NCBI RefSeq assembly: GCF_000238915.1
Contig: NZ_BAEG01000085.1
Span: 186,001-250,000 of the forward strand
Direction of reading: 5' to 3'
Length of the DNA: 64,000 nt
Source: Arthrobacter globiformis NBRC 12137
Lineage (GTDB): Bacteria > Actinomycetota > Actinomycetes > Actinomycetales > Micrococcaceae
In this document: one piece after another, positions 36,043 to 44,778 of the stretch
Layout of the letters: each line of letters opens with the position of its first letter
How positions within the stretch are numbered: the stretch's first letter is position 1
Position numbers and translations under genes: made by a program
The notes under the pieces: model-generated
Databases searched by the model: none
What the model saw: only the letters and a program-made list of their open reading frames with translations
What the model was told of the DNA's origin: nothing

Positions 36043-36729
36043 ATGAATATTTCTTCACCGGCGCCTGCCGTCCCGCACCTGAGCCGCCGGCAGTTCGGGC
36101 TCATCCTGGGAGGCGGGGCCCTGCTGCTCCTTGGCGGCGGGACCTACGGGATGGTGTCCCGCAGCAGACCCGGCGGCGGAGCAGGGCTCTCCACGGCCTT
36201 CGGCACGCTGTCGCTCGTCGACGCCGGACGCCTGGCCAGGCTTGATGCGCAGGGGCAGCCTGCTGCCACGCCGCTCGCCTCGGCGATATCGCAGGTCACG
36301 GACGGAACGCGCAGAGCCGCGGCGGCAGGCCAGCCAGGCATCCAGCGCGTTTCCAGCCGTCAGGGCACCGCGGTGGACGGCCACCACAGCGATCCTCTCC
36401 TGGACTCCGGCTGGCCGCAACCCGGGAACTTCACCTGGGGCGACGTCGTGGTGCTCGAAGTGGCGCTCACCAATGTCCGTCCCGAGCCGGTGCTGTTCAG
36501 CCCCGGCCAACTGCGCCTCAAGCTGCTGCCGTCCGGCATCACGGTGGCCCCGCAGGACGCCGACCGCGGACCCGGTACGGTTGCCGCCGGCGCCACCGAG
36601 CGGGTCTGGATCAGCTACCTGGCCCCGCACGATTCCGTCGCCATGGAGATCGAGTACACGGGACTGGACGACGACGCCGCCCAGGCCCTGGCCCTGCCGC
36701 TCCTCACCGTCGCCCAGGTATCCTCGTGA
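36043..36729 (+). CDS. Tat-signal protein paired with multicopper oxidase
   Basis: A 228-residue protein I do not place in a named family. LSRRQFGLILGGGALLLLGG fits the twin-arginine signal pattern (SRRxF followed by a hydrophobic core). The C-terminal half, from about residue 125, alternates short strands (FTWGDVVVLEVALTNV, QLRLKLLPSG, ERVWISYLAP) and looks like an immunoglobulin- or cupredoxin-like beta-sandwich. A strong GGGGAG precedes the ATG. Its stop overlaps the oxidase start (GTGA), which suggests the two are made in step and may act as partners. Confidence 0.75.
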   Translation: MNISSPAPAVPHLSRRQFGLILGGGALLLLGGGTYGMVSRSRPGGGAGLSTAFGTLSLVDAGRLARLDAQGQPAATPLASAISQVTDGTRRAAAAGQPGIQRVSSRQGTAVDGHHSDPLLDSGWPQPGNFTWGDVVVLEVALTNVRPEPVLFSPGQLRLKLLPSGITVAPQDADRGPGTVAAGATERVWISYLAPHDSVAMEIEYTGLDDDAAQALALPLLTVAQVSS

Positions 36730-39074
36730 GCCCGCTGGACCTTCACATCAATGACGGTTACCTTCCCATGGTGGACGGAACGCTCGTCTACCACCGCGGG
36801 TTCGGGGACCGCCGGACCGCGGTTAGCGATCCGAAGCCCAGCCTGGCCGTGGGTCCGCGGGTGTTCCGGCGCAACGGCTCCATGGTGGCCAGCCGGACCT
36901 ATCCACTCAAGGCCGCGGCGCCTCCCCTTGGACGGCCGGCACCGGCCGCCAAGGACCCGCTGAATCCCGGAGAGTTCCTTGCCCGCCGCGCCCACTGGGC
37001 CAGCTTTTTCCCCGAGCGGACCCTCATCGCCGAAACGGGCAGCACCATCAGCATCCGGGTGACGAACAATCTCACGCAGGACCATTCGCTGCAGTTCCTG
37101 AACGCAGGCGCGGGGAACAGCCACGTGGGTACCGGCGTCATCAGGCCCGGGCAGACCAAGACCCTAAGCTTCAAAGCGCCGACCGAGGGCAGTTACCTCT
37201 ACTGCGACCCGGGGGATGATCCGGCCGATCCGGAAGCAGACCCTGTCCAGCGGGTCCTCGGCCTTTTTGGAGCCCTGCTCGTCGTGAATCCGGACGCACC
37301 CTGGCGGTCAGAGCCAAGCAGGATTGAGTTCGAGCGCCAGTGGCTGTGGATACTCCATAACGTGGATCCGGTGTGGGCGGGCATTGCGTCCCGGAACGGA
37401 AATGTGGATCCCGACAAGACACCTGTGTATCCGCGGTATTTCACGCTCAATGGCCGGAGCGGCTTCCAATCCCTCGCGGCCTCCACGGACGAGGCGCTTA
37501 ACCGCATCCGGGAGGAGGACACCCTGATGTCCGGCTCCCCCCGGCAAATCGACGTCCGGGATTTCAGCCTGTCCCCCGCCCCCGGCACGGTCCGGGCCGG
37601 CCAGCTGATGCGCTTCGTCAACGCCGGAGTGATCCACCATCAGCTCCATTTCCATGGAAACCACCTCTGGACCGTGAGCCGCAACGGCGAGCCTTTCCCG
37701 CGCCGCGGCGGACATATCGATGCAGAGGGCCACGTGGTGCTCCAGCAGTGGGAGGACGTAATTGAGATGCACCCGCTGGACCGCAAGGACTCGATGCTCC
37801 CGCTGCGGCGCCCGCCGGAGGTTATCGACCAGGTGTGGAACGCCCGGAAGGAGGACTGGCTCTATCCCATGCACTGTCACGCCGAACCGTCACAGGTGGC
37901 CAGGGGCGGCATGTACCCCGGCGGCCTGGTGGGGCACTGGACCATCGCCGCCCCCGGGCCGGTTAACGCCACCGCGCCGCACGAACTCTTCCGCAGCCAG
38001 GTGGACTTCAGCTCGAACCAGATGCACGAGGGCAGCCCCACAACAGAATTCCGGCAGACTCCGGACGTCGCGCATGAATTCAAGTTCTTCAACCGCAAGA
38101 TGAAGTTCGACGACGGCGGCGAATTCGAAATGTGGACGTTCGAAACCGAGAACTCGGGCCGGATCTACCCTGCGCCCCTGGTGCGGCTCACCGAGGGCCA
38201 GCTGTTCCACGGCACCATCCACCCGAGCAAGCGGGTCCACACCATCCACTGGCACGGCATGGAGCCCGACCCCCGGAACGACGGCGTGGGCCACACCTCC
38301 TTCGAAGTCTCGGGGAGCTACACCTACCAGTGGCGGCCGGAACGGGGAATACCCGGTAACCCGAACGTCGGCGCGTCCGGGACGTACTTCTACCACTGCC
38401 ACGTCAACACCACCCTGCACGTCCAGATGGGCATGTTCGGGCCGCTGATCATTGATCCGCCCGTCCATCCGGACTATCCCGTGGCCAAGGGGGCGCGGCG
38501 GTCGTTTGTGGACGGCCCGGAGTACGACATCGACACCGAAACCATCCTGGTCCCGTACTCGGTGGACCCTCGCTGGCACGAGCTCAACCATGCCGCCGGG
38601 CTCTCCGGGGACGACGCCGGCCTGGACAGGTTCGAGCCCAAGCACTTTTATCTGCTCGGCGGCGAGCTGGCTCGCATCCCCAAGGCAGAAGGCCCGATCT
38701 TCCTGACCCGTATCCGTGCCCGCGTGTCCAACGGAGGCACGGTCAAGCCCACCCTGCTGCGCCTGCTGAACGCCAACTATTTCCCGGTGAACGCCTACTT
38801 CACCGACTCGGCGGGCAGGCGCGTGGCGATGGCCGAGCTGATCTCCCACGACGGGCGCCCGTTCCGCGACACGTCCAGCCCGTCAGGCCCGGCACGGCCC
38901 ATCTCCGAGACCGGCCCGCTGCGCACCAGCATCGTCAACTTTGGCGCAGCCGAACGGTACGACATGCTCCTCCGCCCGCCGGCGGCCGGCGACTACAAGC
39001 TGACCGTGGACCTGCTGGACTGGATCACCGGCAAGGTCCTGCACACCCGGCAGATCCCCGTCATCGCCCGGTGA
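36726..39074 (+). CDS. Multicopper oxidase, three cupredoxin repeats, no signal peptide
   Basis: A 782-residue copper oxidase starting MSPLDLHINDGYLPM, without any signal sequence. Three repeats of a His-rich strand plus a Cys/His strand occur: a degenerate one (HSLQFLNAG, YLYCDPGDD), a second with H308xH310 and H383-Cys384-H385, and a third with H508-Trp-H510-Gly and H557-Cys558-H559. After the last, H565 and Met570 complete a type-1 site. The four HxH pairs can build a trinuclear centre between repeats 2 and 3. Repeat 2 lacks the third type-1 His (Ser389 stands near it). The substrate is unknown; metal or phenol oxidation is possible. Confidence 0.87.
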   Translation: MSPLDLHINDGYLPMVDGTLVYHRGFGDRRTAVSDPKPSLAVGPRVFRRNGSMVASRTYPLKAAAPPLGRPAPAAKDPLNPGEFLARRAHWASFFPERTLIAETGSTISIRVTNNLTQDHSLQFLNAGAGNSHVGTGVIRPGQTKTLSFKAPTEGSYLYCDPGDDPADPEADPVQRVLGLFGALLVVNPDAPWRSEPSRIEFERQWLWILHNVDPVWAGIASRNGNVDPDKTPVYPRYFTLNGRSGFQSLAASTDEALNRIREEDTLMSGSPRQIDVRDFSLSPAPGTVRAGQLMRFVNAGVIHHQLHFHGNHLWTVSRNGEPFPRRGGHIDAEGHVVLQQWEDVIEMHPLDRKDSMLPLRRPPEVIDQVWNARKEDWLYPMHCHAEPSQVARGGMYPGGLVGHWTIAAPGPVNATAPHELFRSQVDFSSNQMHEGSPTTEFRQTPDVAHEFKFFNRKMKFDDGGEFEMWTFETENSGRIYPAPLVRLTEGQLFHGTIHPSKRVHTIHWHGMEPDPRNDGVGHTSFEVSGSYTYQWRPERGIPGNPNVGASGTYFYHCHVNTTLHVQMGMFGPLIIDPPVHPDYPVAKGARRSFVDGPEYDIDTETILVPYSVDPRWHELNHAAGLSGDDAGLDRFEPKHFYLLGGELARIPKAEGPIFLTRIRARVSNGGTVKPTLLRLLNANYFPVNAYFTDSAGRRVAMAELISHDGRPFRDTSSPSGPARPISETGPLRTSIVNFGAAERYDMLLRPPAAGDYKLTVDLLDWITGKVLHTRQIPVIAR

Positions 39075-39128
39075 CAGCTGCACCGGTGACATTTACCGCG
39101 GTGACATGCACGGCGGTGACGGAGGGAG
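39069..39128 (+). repeat. Four 15-bp tandem units carrying in-frame stop codons
   Basis: CGGTGAC recurs exactly every 15 bases, at 39069, 39084, 39099 and 39114. The first copy contains the TGA of the multicopper oxidase, and because 15 is a multiple of three each later unit adds another TGA in the same frame. The remaining bases of the units are diverged. Confidence 0.7.
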
Positions 39129-39160
39129 AACCCCCGCCGATCCCGGAGACCCCGCCGGGA

Positions 39161-40360
39161 TCAGTAAACGGGTTTCTGTGGCTCCACATCCCTGACCCAG
39201 GCGAGGATGCCGCCGTCGAGATGGCTGACGCGCTGGTAACCGGCCTTCCGGGCGGCAGCCAGCACCGCTGCCGACCGCGTGCCGGCCTTGCAGTGGAACA
39301 CGATGTCCTTGTCCTGCGGCAGCTCGCCCCAGGCCTCGCCGGAAAGAATGCGCCCCTGCGGGATCAGCACGGAACCGTCGATCCGGACGATGTCGTACTC
39401 CCCCGCCTCGCGCACGTCCACGAGGTCGAAGTCCTTCAGCCCGGCCTGCCGCGAGGCCAGCATCGTGGCCAGCTGCGTTGCCGTCACACTGTGCTCGGTG
39501 TCGGTCGTTTCCGCCGGGGCGAGGCCGCAGAAAGCCTCGTAATCGGTGAGCTCCGTGATCCGCGGGGCGTCCGGGTCCTTGGACACCCTGATCTCGCGCC
39601 AGCTGCCGCCCAGCGCGTCGTACAGCGCCACCCGGCCCAGCAGCGAACGTCCGACGCCGGTGATCAGCTTGACGGCCTCCGTCACCATAAGCGATCCGAC
39701 CGCCGCGCACAGCATGCCGAACACGCCGCCTTCCCCGCACGACGGCACGGAACCGGCCGGCGGGGCTTCCGGGTAAAGGTCACGGTACGTGGGGCCGTGC
39801 TGCTCCCAGAACACGCTGACCTGCCCGTCGAAGCGGAAGATCGATCCCCACACATACGGTTTGCCGAGGATGGCGGCGGCGTCATTGACCAGGTAGCGCG
39901 TGGCGAAGTTGTCCGCGCCGTCCAGGATGAGGTCGTAGCCGGAGAACAGCTCCAGGGCGTTGGAGGCATCGAGCCTGACGTTGTGCAGGCGCACGTCCAC
40001 CAGCGGGTTCAATTCCGCGATGGCGTCCCGGGCGGATTCGATCTTGGGACGGCCAACGTCGCTGACTCCGTGAATGATCTGCCGCTGCAGGTTGCTCAGG
40101 TCCACGGCGTCGTCGTCGACGATCCCGAGAGTGCCCACTCCGGCGGCCGCGAGGTAGAGCAGCGCCGGCGCCCCCAGTCCGCCCGCGCCGATGACCAGCA
40201 CTCGCGCGTTCTTCAGCCGCCTTTGGCCGAGGGCGCCAATCTCGGGAATGATGAGGTGCCGGGAATACCGCTCCACCTCCTCGGTGGAAAGCCCGGGCGC
40301 GGGATCGACCAGGGGGCCCGGGAGCGTGCGGACTGTATTTGCGGTGGACGGAGAAGCCAT
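39161..40360 (-). CDS. moeZ: Adenylyltransferase/sulfurtransferase MoeZ (MoeB-ThiF domain plus rhodanese)
   Basis: A 399-residue two-domain protein. Residues 25-270 are an E1-like adenylyltransferase (VLVIGAGGLGAPALLYLAAAG for ATP, DGADNFATRYLVND). Residues 290-399 are a rhodanese domain with the persulfide Cys in VFHCKAGTRSA. Such proteins adenylate the C-terminal Gly-Gly of small sulfur carriers and load sulfur for molybdopterin, thiazole or cysteine synthesis. ThiS is encoded 3 kb away with no separate ThiF, so ThiS is a likely client. Confidence 0.93.
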   Translation of the reverse strand: MASPSTANTVRTLPGPLVDPAPGLSTEEVERYSRHLIIPEIGALGQRRLKNARVLVIGAGGLGAPALLYLAAAGVGTLGIVDDDAVDLSNLQRQIIHGVSDVGRPKIESARDAIAELNPLVDVRLHNVRLDASNALELFSGYDLILDGADNFATRYLVNDAAAILGKPYVWGSIFRFDGQVSVFWEQHGPTYRDLYPEAPPAGSVPSCGEGGVFGMLCAAVGSLMVTEAVKLITGVGRSLLGRVALYDALGGSWREIRVSKDPDAPRITELTDYEAFCGLAPAETTDTEHSVTATQLATMLASRQAGLKDFDLVDVREAGEYDIVRIDGSVLIPQGRILSGEAWGELPQDKDIVFHCKAGTRSAAVLAAARKAGYQRVSHLDGGILAWVRDVEPQKPVY

Positions 40361-40444
40361 ACTTCAATGTATGCCTGAAGATACCGCGCGGTCATATTAC
40401 CCCCGGGTAAAGTGAAGTTAACTGCAAAGGAAAGAAGGCCAACA

Positions 40445-41113
40445 GTGGTTCATCATGCACCGGTTGATCGAACTCAGGCCGCGCAATCCAATGCCGGCCC
40501 GGCCCGCGCCGCCGGACAGCGCTCCGCCAGGCTGCCGCGCGACGAACGGCGGGCCCAGCTGCTGGCCGCAGCCCAGGAGGTTTTTGTCGCCAACGGCTAC
40601 CACGGCGCCGCGATGGACGAGATCGCCGAAACGGCGCACGTCAGCAAGCCCGTGCTCTACCAGCACTTTCCTTCGAAGCGGGAACTGTACCTCGCCCTGC
40701 TGGACAGCCACCTCGGGGCGCTGACCGAGCTCATGCTGGGCGCCCTGAACTCCACCACGGACAACAAAGAGCGCGTGCAGGCCGTCATGCGCGCGTACTA
40801 CCGCTTCATTGACAGCGACGACCAGGCGCACCGGCTGGTGTTTGAGTCCGACCTGATCAACGACGCCGACGTCAGCTCGCGCCTGGAGACGTTCAACAAG
40901 ACGTTCGCCAATGCCATTGCGCAGGTCATTGCGGAGGACACCAAGCTGCCCCTGCTGGAGGCCCAGCTGCTGGGCCGCGGGCTTGCAGGCATGGCACAGG
41001 TCAGCGCACGGTACTGGCTCGAAACGGACGGGAACCTCGACCTCGATGTGGCCAGCGACCTGATTTACCGTTTAGCTTGGCGCGGAATCTCTCGCTTCCC
41101 CAAAGAGACCTAG
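40445..41113 (+). CDS. TetR-family transcriptional regulator
   Basis: A 222-residue regulator from the GTG at 40445, which has AAAGAAGG seven bases ahead; a GTG at 40412 lacks such a site. The helix-turn-helix is ERRAQLLAAAQEVFVANGY followed by MDEIAETAHVSKPVLYQHF. The ligand domain gives no clue to an effector. It is divergent from moeZ and upstream of the DUF3107 gene, the order I recall for M. tuberculosis Rv3206c-Rv3208-Rv3208A. Confidence 0.92.
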   Translation: MVHHAPVDRTQAAQSNAGPARAAGQRSARLPRDERRAQLLAAAQEVFVANGYHGAAMDEIAETAHVSKPVLYQHFPSKRELYLALLDSHLGALTELMLGALNSTTDNKERVQAVMRAYYRFIDSDDQAHRLVFESDLINDADVSSRLETFNKTFANAIAQVIAEDTKLPLLEAQLLGRGLAGMAQVSARYWLETDGNLDLDVASDLIYRLAWRGISRFPKET

Positions 41114-41169
41114 ACTACAACTGAAACTACCTTTGAAATTTCAACCTTGACTGGCTGGGAGGCCTTGCT

Positions 41170-41394
41170 GTGGAAGTAAAGATCGGCATTCAGAACGTCG
41201 GCCGTGAAATTGTGCTGGAATCGGCTCAGGATGCTGACGCTGTGGCCAAAGTCGTGGCCGAGGCCATCGCCAAGGGCAGCGAGCTGCGCCTGAACGACGA
41301 GAAGGGCCGCCAGATCATCATCCCGGCCAACGTCCTGGGCTACGTCGAGATCGGCGCAGAGGAAGTGCGCCGGGTCGGCTTCGGCGCACTGTAG
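41170..41394 (+). CDS. DUF3107 family small protein (TB9.4-like)
   Basis: A 74-residue protein beginning at a GTG with GGGAGG eight bases ahead. VKIGIQNVGREIVLES and RQIIIPANVLGYVEIG are the DUF3107 signatures; the M. tuberculosis homologue is known as TB9.4. The function is not established. It follows the TetR gene by 56 bases and precedes a small membrane protein. Confidence 0.9.
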   Translation: MEVKIGIQNVGREIVLESAQDADAVAKVVAEAIAKGSELRLNDEKGRQIIIPANVLGYVEIGAEEVRRVGFGAL

Positions 41395-41402
41395 GCCGTC
41401 CA

Positions 41403-41705
41403 GTGCTGTCCCTCGTGATCGTGCTCCTGGTGACCGTTGCTGCCGGCTTCATCGTCTGGGCCAACGACCGGCGCCACACCAAGTACGGCATTCTCCTGCC
41501 GGCCGGCACCGCTGCGGTGGTGGGCATGCTGGCGTGGATCATCTGCATCTGGGCGGGGCTGGGCTACCAGCCGGGCCTCACCTGGCTGCCGTGGGTCCTT
41601 CCCATGGTGGCCGGGACGGCTTCCGCCCTGGCGGTGGCGGTCTACCTCGGCCGTGCCCGCGCCGCACAGGACACCCAGCGGCTGACGGCAGCGCTGAAGA
41701 TCTAG
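41403..41705 (+). CDS. Small membrane protein, three transmembrane segments
   Basis: A 100-residue hydrophobic protein starting at a GTG eight bases after the DUF3107 stop, with no clear Shine-Dalgarno, so it probably depends on coupled translation. Segments at about residues 2-20, 30-52 and 61-80 would span the membrane; the tail is basic and polar. The family is not recognised. Its stop overlaps the convergent PCD-VOC gene by four bases. Confidence 0.7.
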   Translation: MLSLVIVLLVTVAAGFIVWANDRRHTKYGILLPAGTAAVVGMLAWIICIWAGLGYQPGLTWLPWVLPMVAGTASALAVAVYLGRARAAQDTQRLTAALKI

Positions 41706-42385
41706 TTGCCCTCAGATCCGGCAATGTCCGGCCCCTGGCCCTCCTCGGTGCACAGGCAAAGCCGGTTCCCCTGGGCATCAGTGACCACCACCCAATTGGG
41801 TGCGTGGTCACTGTTCATTAAGGCCCCGGTGGCGGCCGTTTTCTCCAGGACGGTTGCCGACTCGGCCTTTGAGCGGTGGACGTCCAGGTGCAGGCGGTTG
41901 TCGTTCGGCGTCGGGGTCTCCTGGAACCACACGCCCGGGCCGCGGCCGTACGGGTCCACGAGGTCCCCGAACCGGCCCTTCCGGTAACCGAGGGCGACGC
42001 GCCAGACCTCGGAGATCGCCGCCGCGTCGGCCGTGTCGATGCCGATGTCCACCGACCGGTACAGGCCGGGCTGGGCCTCGCCGCCCGCCGCCGAGGCAGC
42101 CTCGCTGACGGAGGCCGCGGCCCGGGTGTCCCGTGTGGTTACCTCGCCGCCGACGTCGTGGGAACTGAACCGGATGAACACCCGGTTATAGCGCCAGTCC
42201 AGGTCCGGATGGTGGTCCATGTCCTCTGCCACACGCCCGACGGCGGCAATCAGCTCAAGCGCGGACGCCGCCGTCGGCGTTTTATAGACAGTGACCAGTC
42301 CGCCCAGCCTGTAGCGCCAGTCGGGAAGCCCTGCGAGCGCGTCGTCGATCTGGGCTCGGGTGAGAATGTCGTCTCTGGCGGCCAC
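41702..42385 (-). CDS. Fusion of pterin-4a-carbinolamine dehydratase and a VOC/glyoxalase-like domain
   Basis: A 227-residue two-domain protein. Residues 1-90 are a PCD/DCoH domain with the active-site stretch DMDHHPDLDWRYNRV. Residues 108-220 are a vicinal-oxygen-chelate domain (GLYRSVDIGIDTADAAA, RLHLDVHRSKAES, WVVVTDAQGNRLCLC). The first would dehydrate 4a-hydroxytetrahydropterin; the role of the second is not known. GAGGAG precedes the GTG start. The thi genes lie upstream on the same strand, 63 bases away. Confidence 0.87.
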   Translation of the reverse strand: MAARDDILTRAQIDDALAGLPDWRYRLGGLVTVYKTPTAASALELIAAVGRVAEDMDHHPDLDWRYNRVFIRFSSHDVGGEVTTRDTRAAASVSEAASAAGGEAQPGLYRSVDIGIDTADAAAISEVWRVALGYRKGRFGDLVDPYGRGPGVWFQETPTPNDNRLHLDVHRSKAESATVLEKTAATGALMNSDHAPNWVVVTDAQGNRLCLCTEEGQGPDIAGSEGN

Positions 42386-42448
42386 GGTGCACTCCTCGGA
42401 AGGACCTGTTGAGCCTGCCGCGCGCCGGGCCGGCAGAGGCGGCCGGAC

Positions 42449-43252
42449 CTAGAGGAATTCCGCCCGGCCCTCCATGGCCGACGACGCCAGGGCATGCTCA
42501 CGGCGCGGGATCCGCCCGGCCGCACGCGCCAGCCTACCGGCGTTGACGGCGTGTTTGAAGGCCTCGGCCATGAGTGCAGGGTTCTGCGCGCGGGTGACCG
42601 CGGTAGCCAGCAGCACGGCGTCGCAGCCCAGCTCCATGGCCAGTGCCGCGTCAGAGGCCGTGCCGATCCCCGCGTCCAGGACCACCGGAACGGAGGCCCT
42701 CGACACGATCAGCTCGATGTTGTGCGGATTGAGGATACCCAGGCCCGTGCCGATCGGTGCCCCCAGCGGCATGACGGCCGAGGCTCCCAGGTTTTCGAGC
42801 CGGAGCGCCAGAACGGGGTCGTCGTTGGTGTAGGCGAAGACCTTGAAGCCGCGGTTGACCAACTGCTCGGTGGCGTCCACCAGCTCCACGGCGTCAGGCA
42901 GCAGCGTGTGCTCGTCAGCGATGACCTCGAGCTTGACCCAGTCGGTCTCCAGCGCCTCACGGGCCAACTCGGCCGTCATGACAGCCTCCCGGGCCGTGAA
43001 GCAGCCGGCAGTGTTGGGGAGCACGCGGATGTTGTGGTCCACCAGCAGCTGGAAGAGCGAGCCTGTTTCGGCCGGCGAATAGCGCCGCATCGCAACTGTG
43101 GTCAGCTGGGTGCCGGACGCGACCAGCGCTGAGCCGAGACCGTCCAGGCTCGGAGCGCCTCCGGTGCCCATGATGAGCCGCGAGGTCAGCTCCACCCCGT
43201 CAATGACAAGGCTGTCTGCTGTTTCAATCAGTGTTTCTGCCATCGTGCTCAT
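42449..43252 (-). CDS. thiG: Thiazole synthase
   Basis: A 267-residue TIM-barrel enzyme that forms the thiazole phosphate of thiamine from deoxyxylulose phosphate, dehydroglycine and ThiS thiocarboxylate. DWVKLEVIADEHTLLPD carries the Schiff-base Lys; VMPLGAPIGTG and VPVVLDAGIGTASDAALAME form the phosphate site. Its ATG overlaps the thiS stop (ATGA). The last residues are unrelated to the core. Confidence 0.95.
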   Translation of the reverse strand: MSTMAETLIETADSLVIDGVELTSRLIMGTGGAPSLDGLGSALVASGTQLTTVAMRRYSPAETGSLFQLLVDHNIRVLPNTAGCFTAREAVMTAELAREALETDWVKLEVIADEHTLLPDAVELVDATEQLVNRGFKVFAYTNDDPVLALRLENLGASAVMPLGAPIGTGLGILNPHNIELIVSRASVPVVLDAGIGTASDAALAMELGCDAVLLATAVTRAQNPALMAEAFKHAVNAGRLARAAGRIPRREHALASSAMEGRAEFL

Positions 43253-43485
43253 CCTCCCTGGACTGCCGTGACTAGTTCGATCTCATCGCCCTCGGCGAGG
43301 GCGGTGCTGTGCCACTGGCTGCGCGGCACGACGGCTGCATTGCGCGCCACCGCCACACCCAGTCGCTGGCCGTCGGCGGCCTGCCCGTTGGCGGACAGGC
43401 GGCGTCCCGTGACCTGGCTGACGAGCGAGGTGACCGAGGCGCCCTCGCCTACTTCCTGTTCAATACCGTTCAGAGTGATGTTCAT
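43249..43485 (-). CDS. thiS: Sulfur carrier protein ThiS
   Basis: A 78-residue ubiquitin-like carrier. MNITLNGIEQEV is the usual start and the C-terminus ends in Gly-Gly, the residue adenylated and thiocarboxylated before sulfur transfer to ThiG. AAGGAA lies ahead of the ATG. Overlap with thiG supports stoichiometric coupling. Confidence 0.93.
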   Translation of the reverse strand: MNITLNGIEQEVGEGASVTSLVSQVTGRRLSANGQAADGQRLGVAVARNAAVVPRSQWHSTALAEGDEIELVTAVQGG

Positions 43486-43519
43486 GCTGGTTCCTTGTTC
43501 GGGTCAAATGTGACGCAGG

Positions 43520-44770
43520 TCAATGTGAGAGTGCAGCGGACGCTCCCACCGGGTCCTCGAGCCCGGCGGAAAACCGGCCCGGCCGGAACGCGGCCCAGCG
43601 CGGATCCGCGATCCCGTCCATGAGCTGGCGGCAGATCGCTGCGGCCGCCGGGGTCAGCAGGACGCCGTGGCGGAAGAAGCCTGTGGCGATGATGAGGCCC
43701 GCTACGTCCGTCCCGGGCACCTGCCCGCGGGCCGGCACCCGGCCAAGCAGCGGCGCGTTGTCCGGTGTTCCCGGCCGCGCCCGCGCGGTGGCTTCGAGCA
43801 GCTCGAGCTCGGCGACCGCCGGCAGCAGGACCTGCGCATCGCGCAGCAGCTGGTAGACACCGCCGGCGCTGGTGCCCGGCACCCCGTCCTCGCGCTGGGT
43901 GGCGCCGATCACCACCGTGCCGTCCTGGCGGGGCACGATGTAGACCGGAACGCCGCGCACCATGCCGCGGACCGTTGCGGTGAGCAGGGGCTGCAGGTGT
44001 GCGGGGACCCTGAGCCTGAGGATGTCTCCGTAAACCGGGCGCAGCGGCAGGTGCAGGCCTTCCGGGAGGTTCTGCAGCCGCGCCGCGGCCAGGCCGCTGG
44101 CCACCACCGTCTCGGCCGCCCTGACGGACCCGCCTCCGGCCAGCCGGACCCCGCACACCCGCCCGCCGTCCCAGAGCAGGCCGGCGGCGTGCTCCCGCAC
44201 CGCGTATCCCCCCGCCGCCGCAATCTCCTGGCCATGGCCGGCCAGCCCGTCGGCGATCGCCCGGACGAGCTTTCGCGGATCCACCTGGTGGTCCGCAGGG
44301 ATATCCAGGGCGCAGGAGATCGCGGGGCTGATCAGCGGCTCCCGGGAACGTGCCTCGCGGATGGTCAGCGGTTCAACCTCCAGGCCGTGGGTCCGCTGCA
44401 CGTCCCGCAGGTCCATCAGGGCGCGGCGGTCGGCGGGATCGGCACCCACGGCAAGTGTCGGCGTCGTCAGGTACCCGGCGTCCTCGCCGGCGGTGAGGGT
44501 GGCGGCAAACTCCGGCCATCTGGCGGAGGACTCCAGCATCAGTTCCAGGAGCCCTTCCTCCTGGTAATGCAGTTCGCTGACCGGAGCGAGCATCCCGGCC
44601 GCGGCCCAGCTTGCGCCGCTGCCGGGGGCTTCGTCGATGAGCACCACCGAGCGGCCGGAGCGCCGTGCCTCCCAGGCGATGCCGTGGCCCACCACACCGC
44701 CGCCGATGACGGCCACATCTGCCTCAAGACCTGTGGCGGCACATTCCTCGCCGTTTGTGCCAGGGTTCAT
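43520..44770 (-). CDS. thiO: Glycine oxidase
   Basis: A 416-residue FAD amine oxidase that makes the dehydroglycine used by ThiG under aerobic conditions. VAVIGGGVVGHGIAWEARR is the FAD motif; SWAAAGMLAPVSE and the C-terminal GFFRHGVLLTPAAA are typical. It is first in thiO-thiS-thiG and stands directly behind a TPP riboswitch: GGAAGGA next to the start codon lies at the aptamer's 3' edge. Confidence 0.94.
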   Translation of the reverse strand: MNPGTNGEECAATGLEADVAVIGGGVVGHGIAWEARRSGRSVVLIDEAPGSGASWAAAGMLAPVSELHYQEEGLLELMLESSARWPEFAATLTAGEDAGYLTTPTLAVGADPADRRALMDLRDVQRTHGLEVEPLTIREARSREPLISPAISCALDIPADHQVDPRKLVRAIADGLAGHGQEIAAAGGYAVREHAAGLLWDGGRVCGVRLAGGGSVRAAETVVASGLAAARLQNLPEGLHLPLRPVYGDILRLRVPAHLQPLLTATVRGMVRGVPVYIVPRQDGTVVIGATQREDGVPGTSAGGVYQLLRDAQVLLPAVAELELLEATARARPGTPDNAPLLGRVPARGQVPGTDVAGLIIATGFFRHGVLLTPAAAAICRQLMDGIADPRWAAFRPGRFSAGLEDPVGASAALSH

Positions 44771-44778
44771 GCATATTC

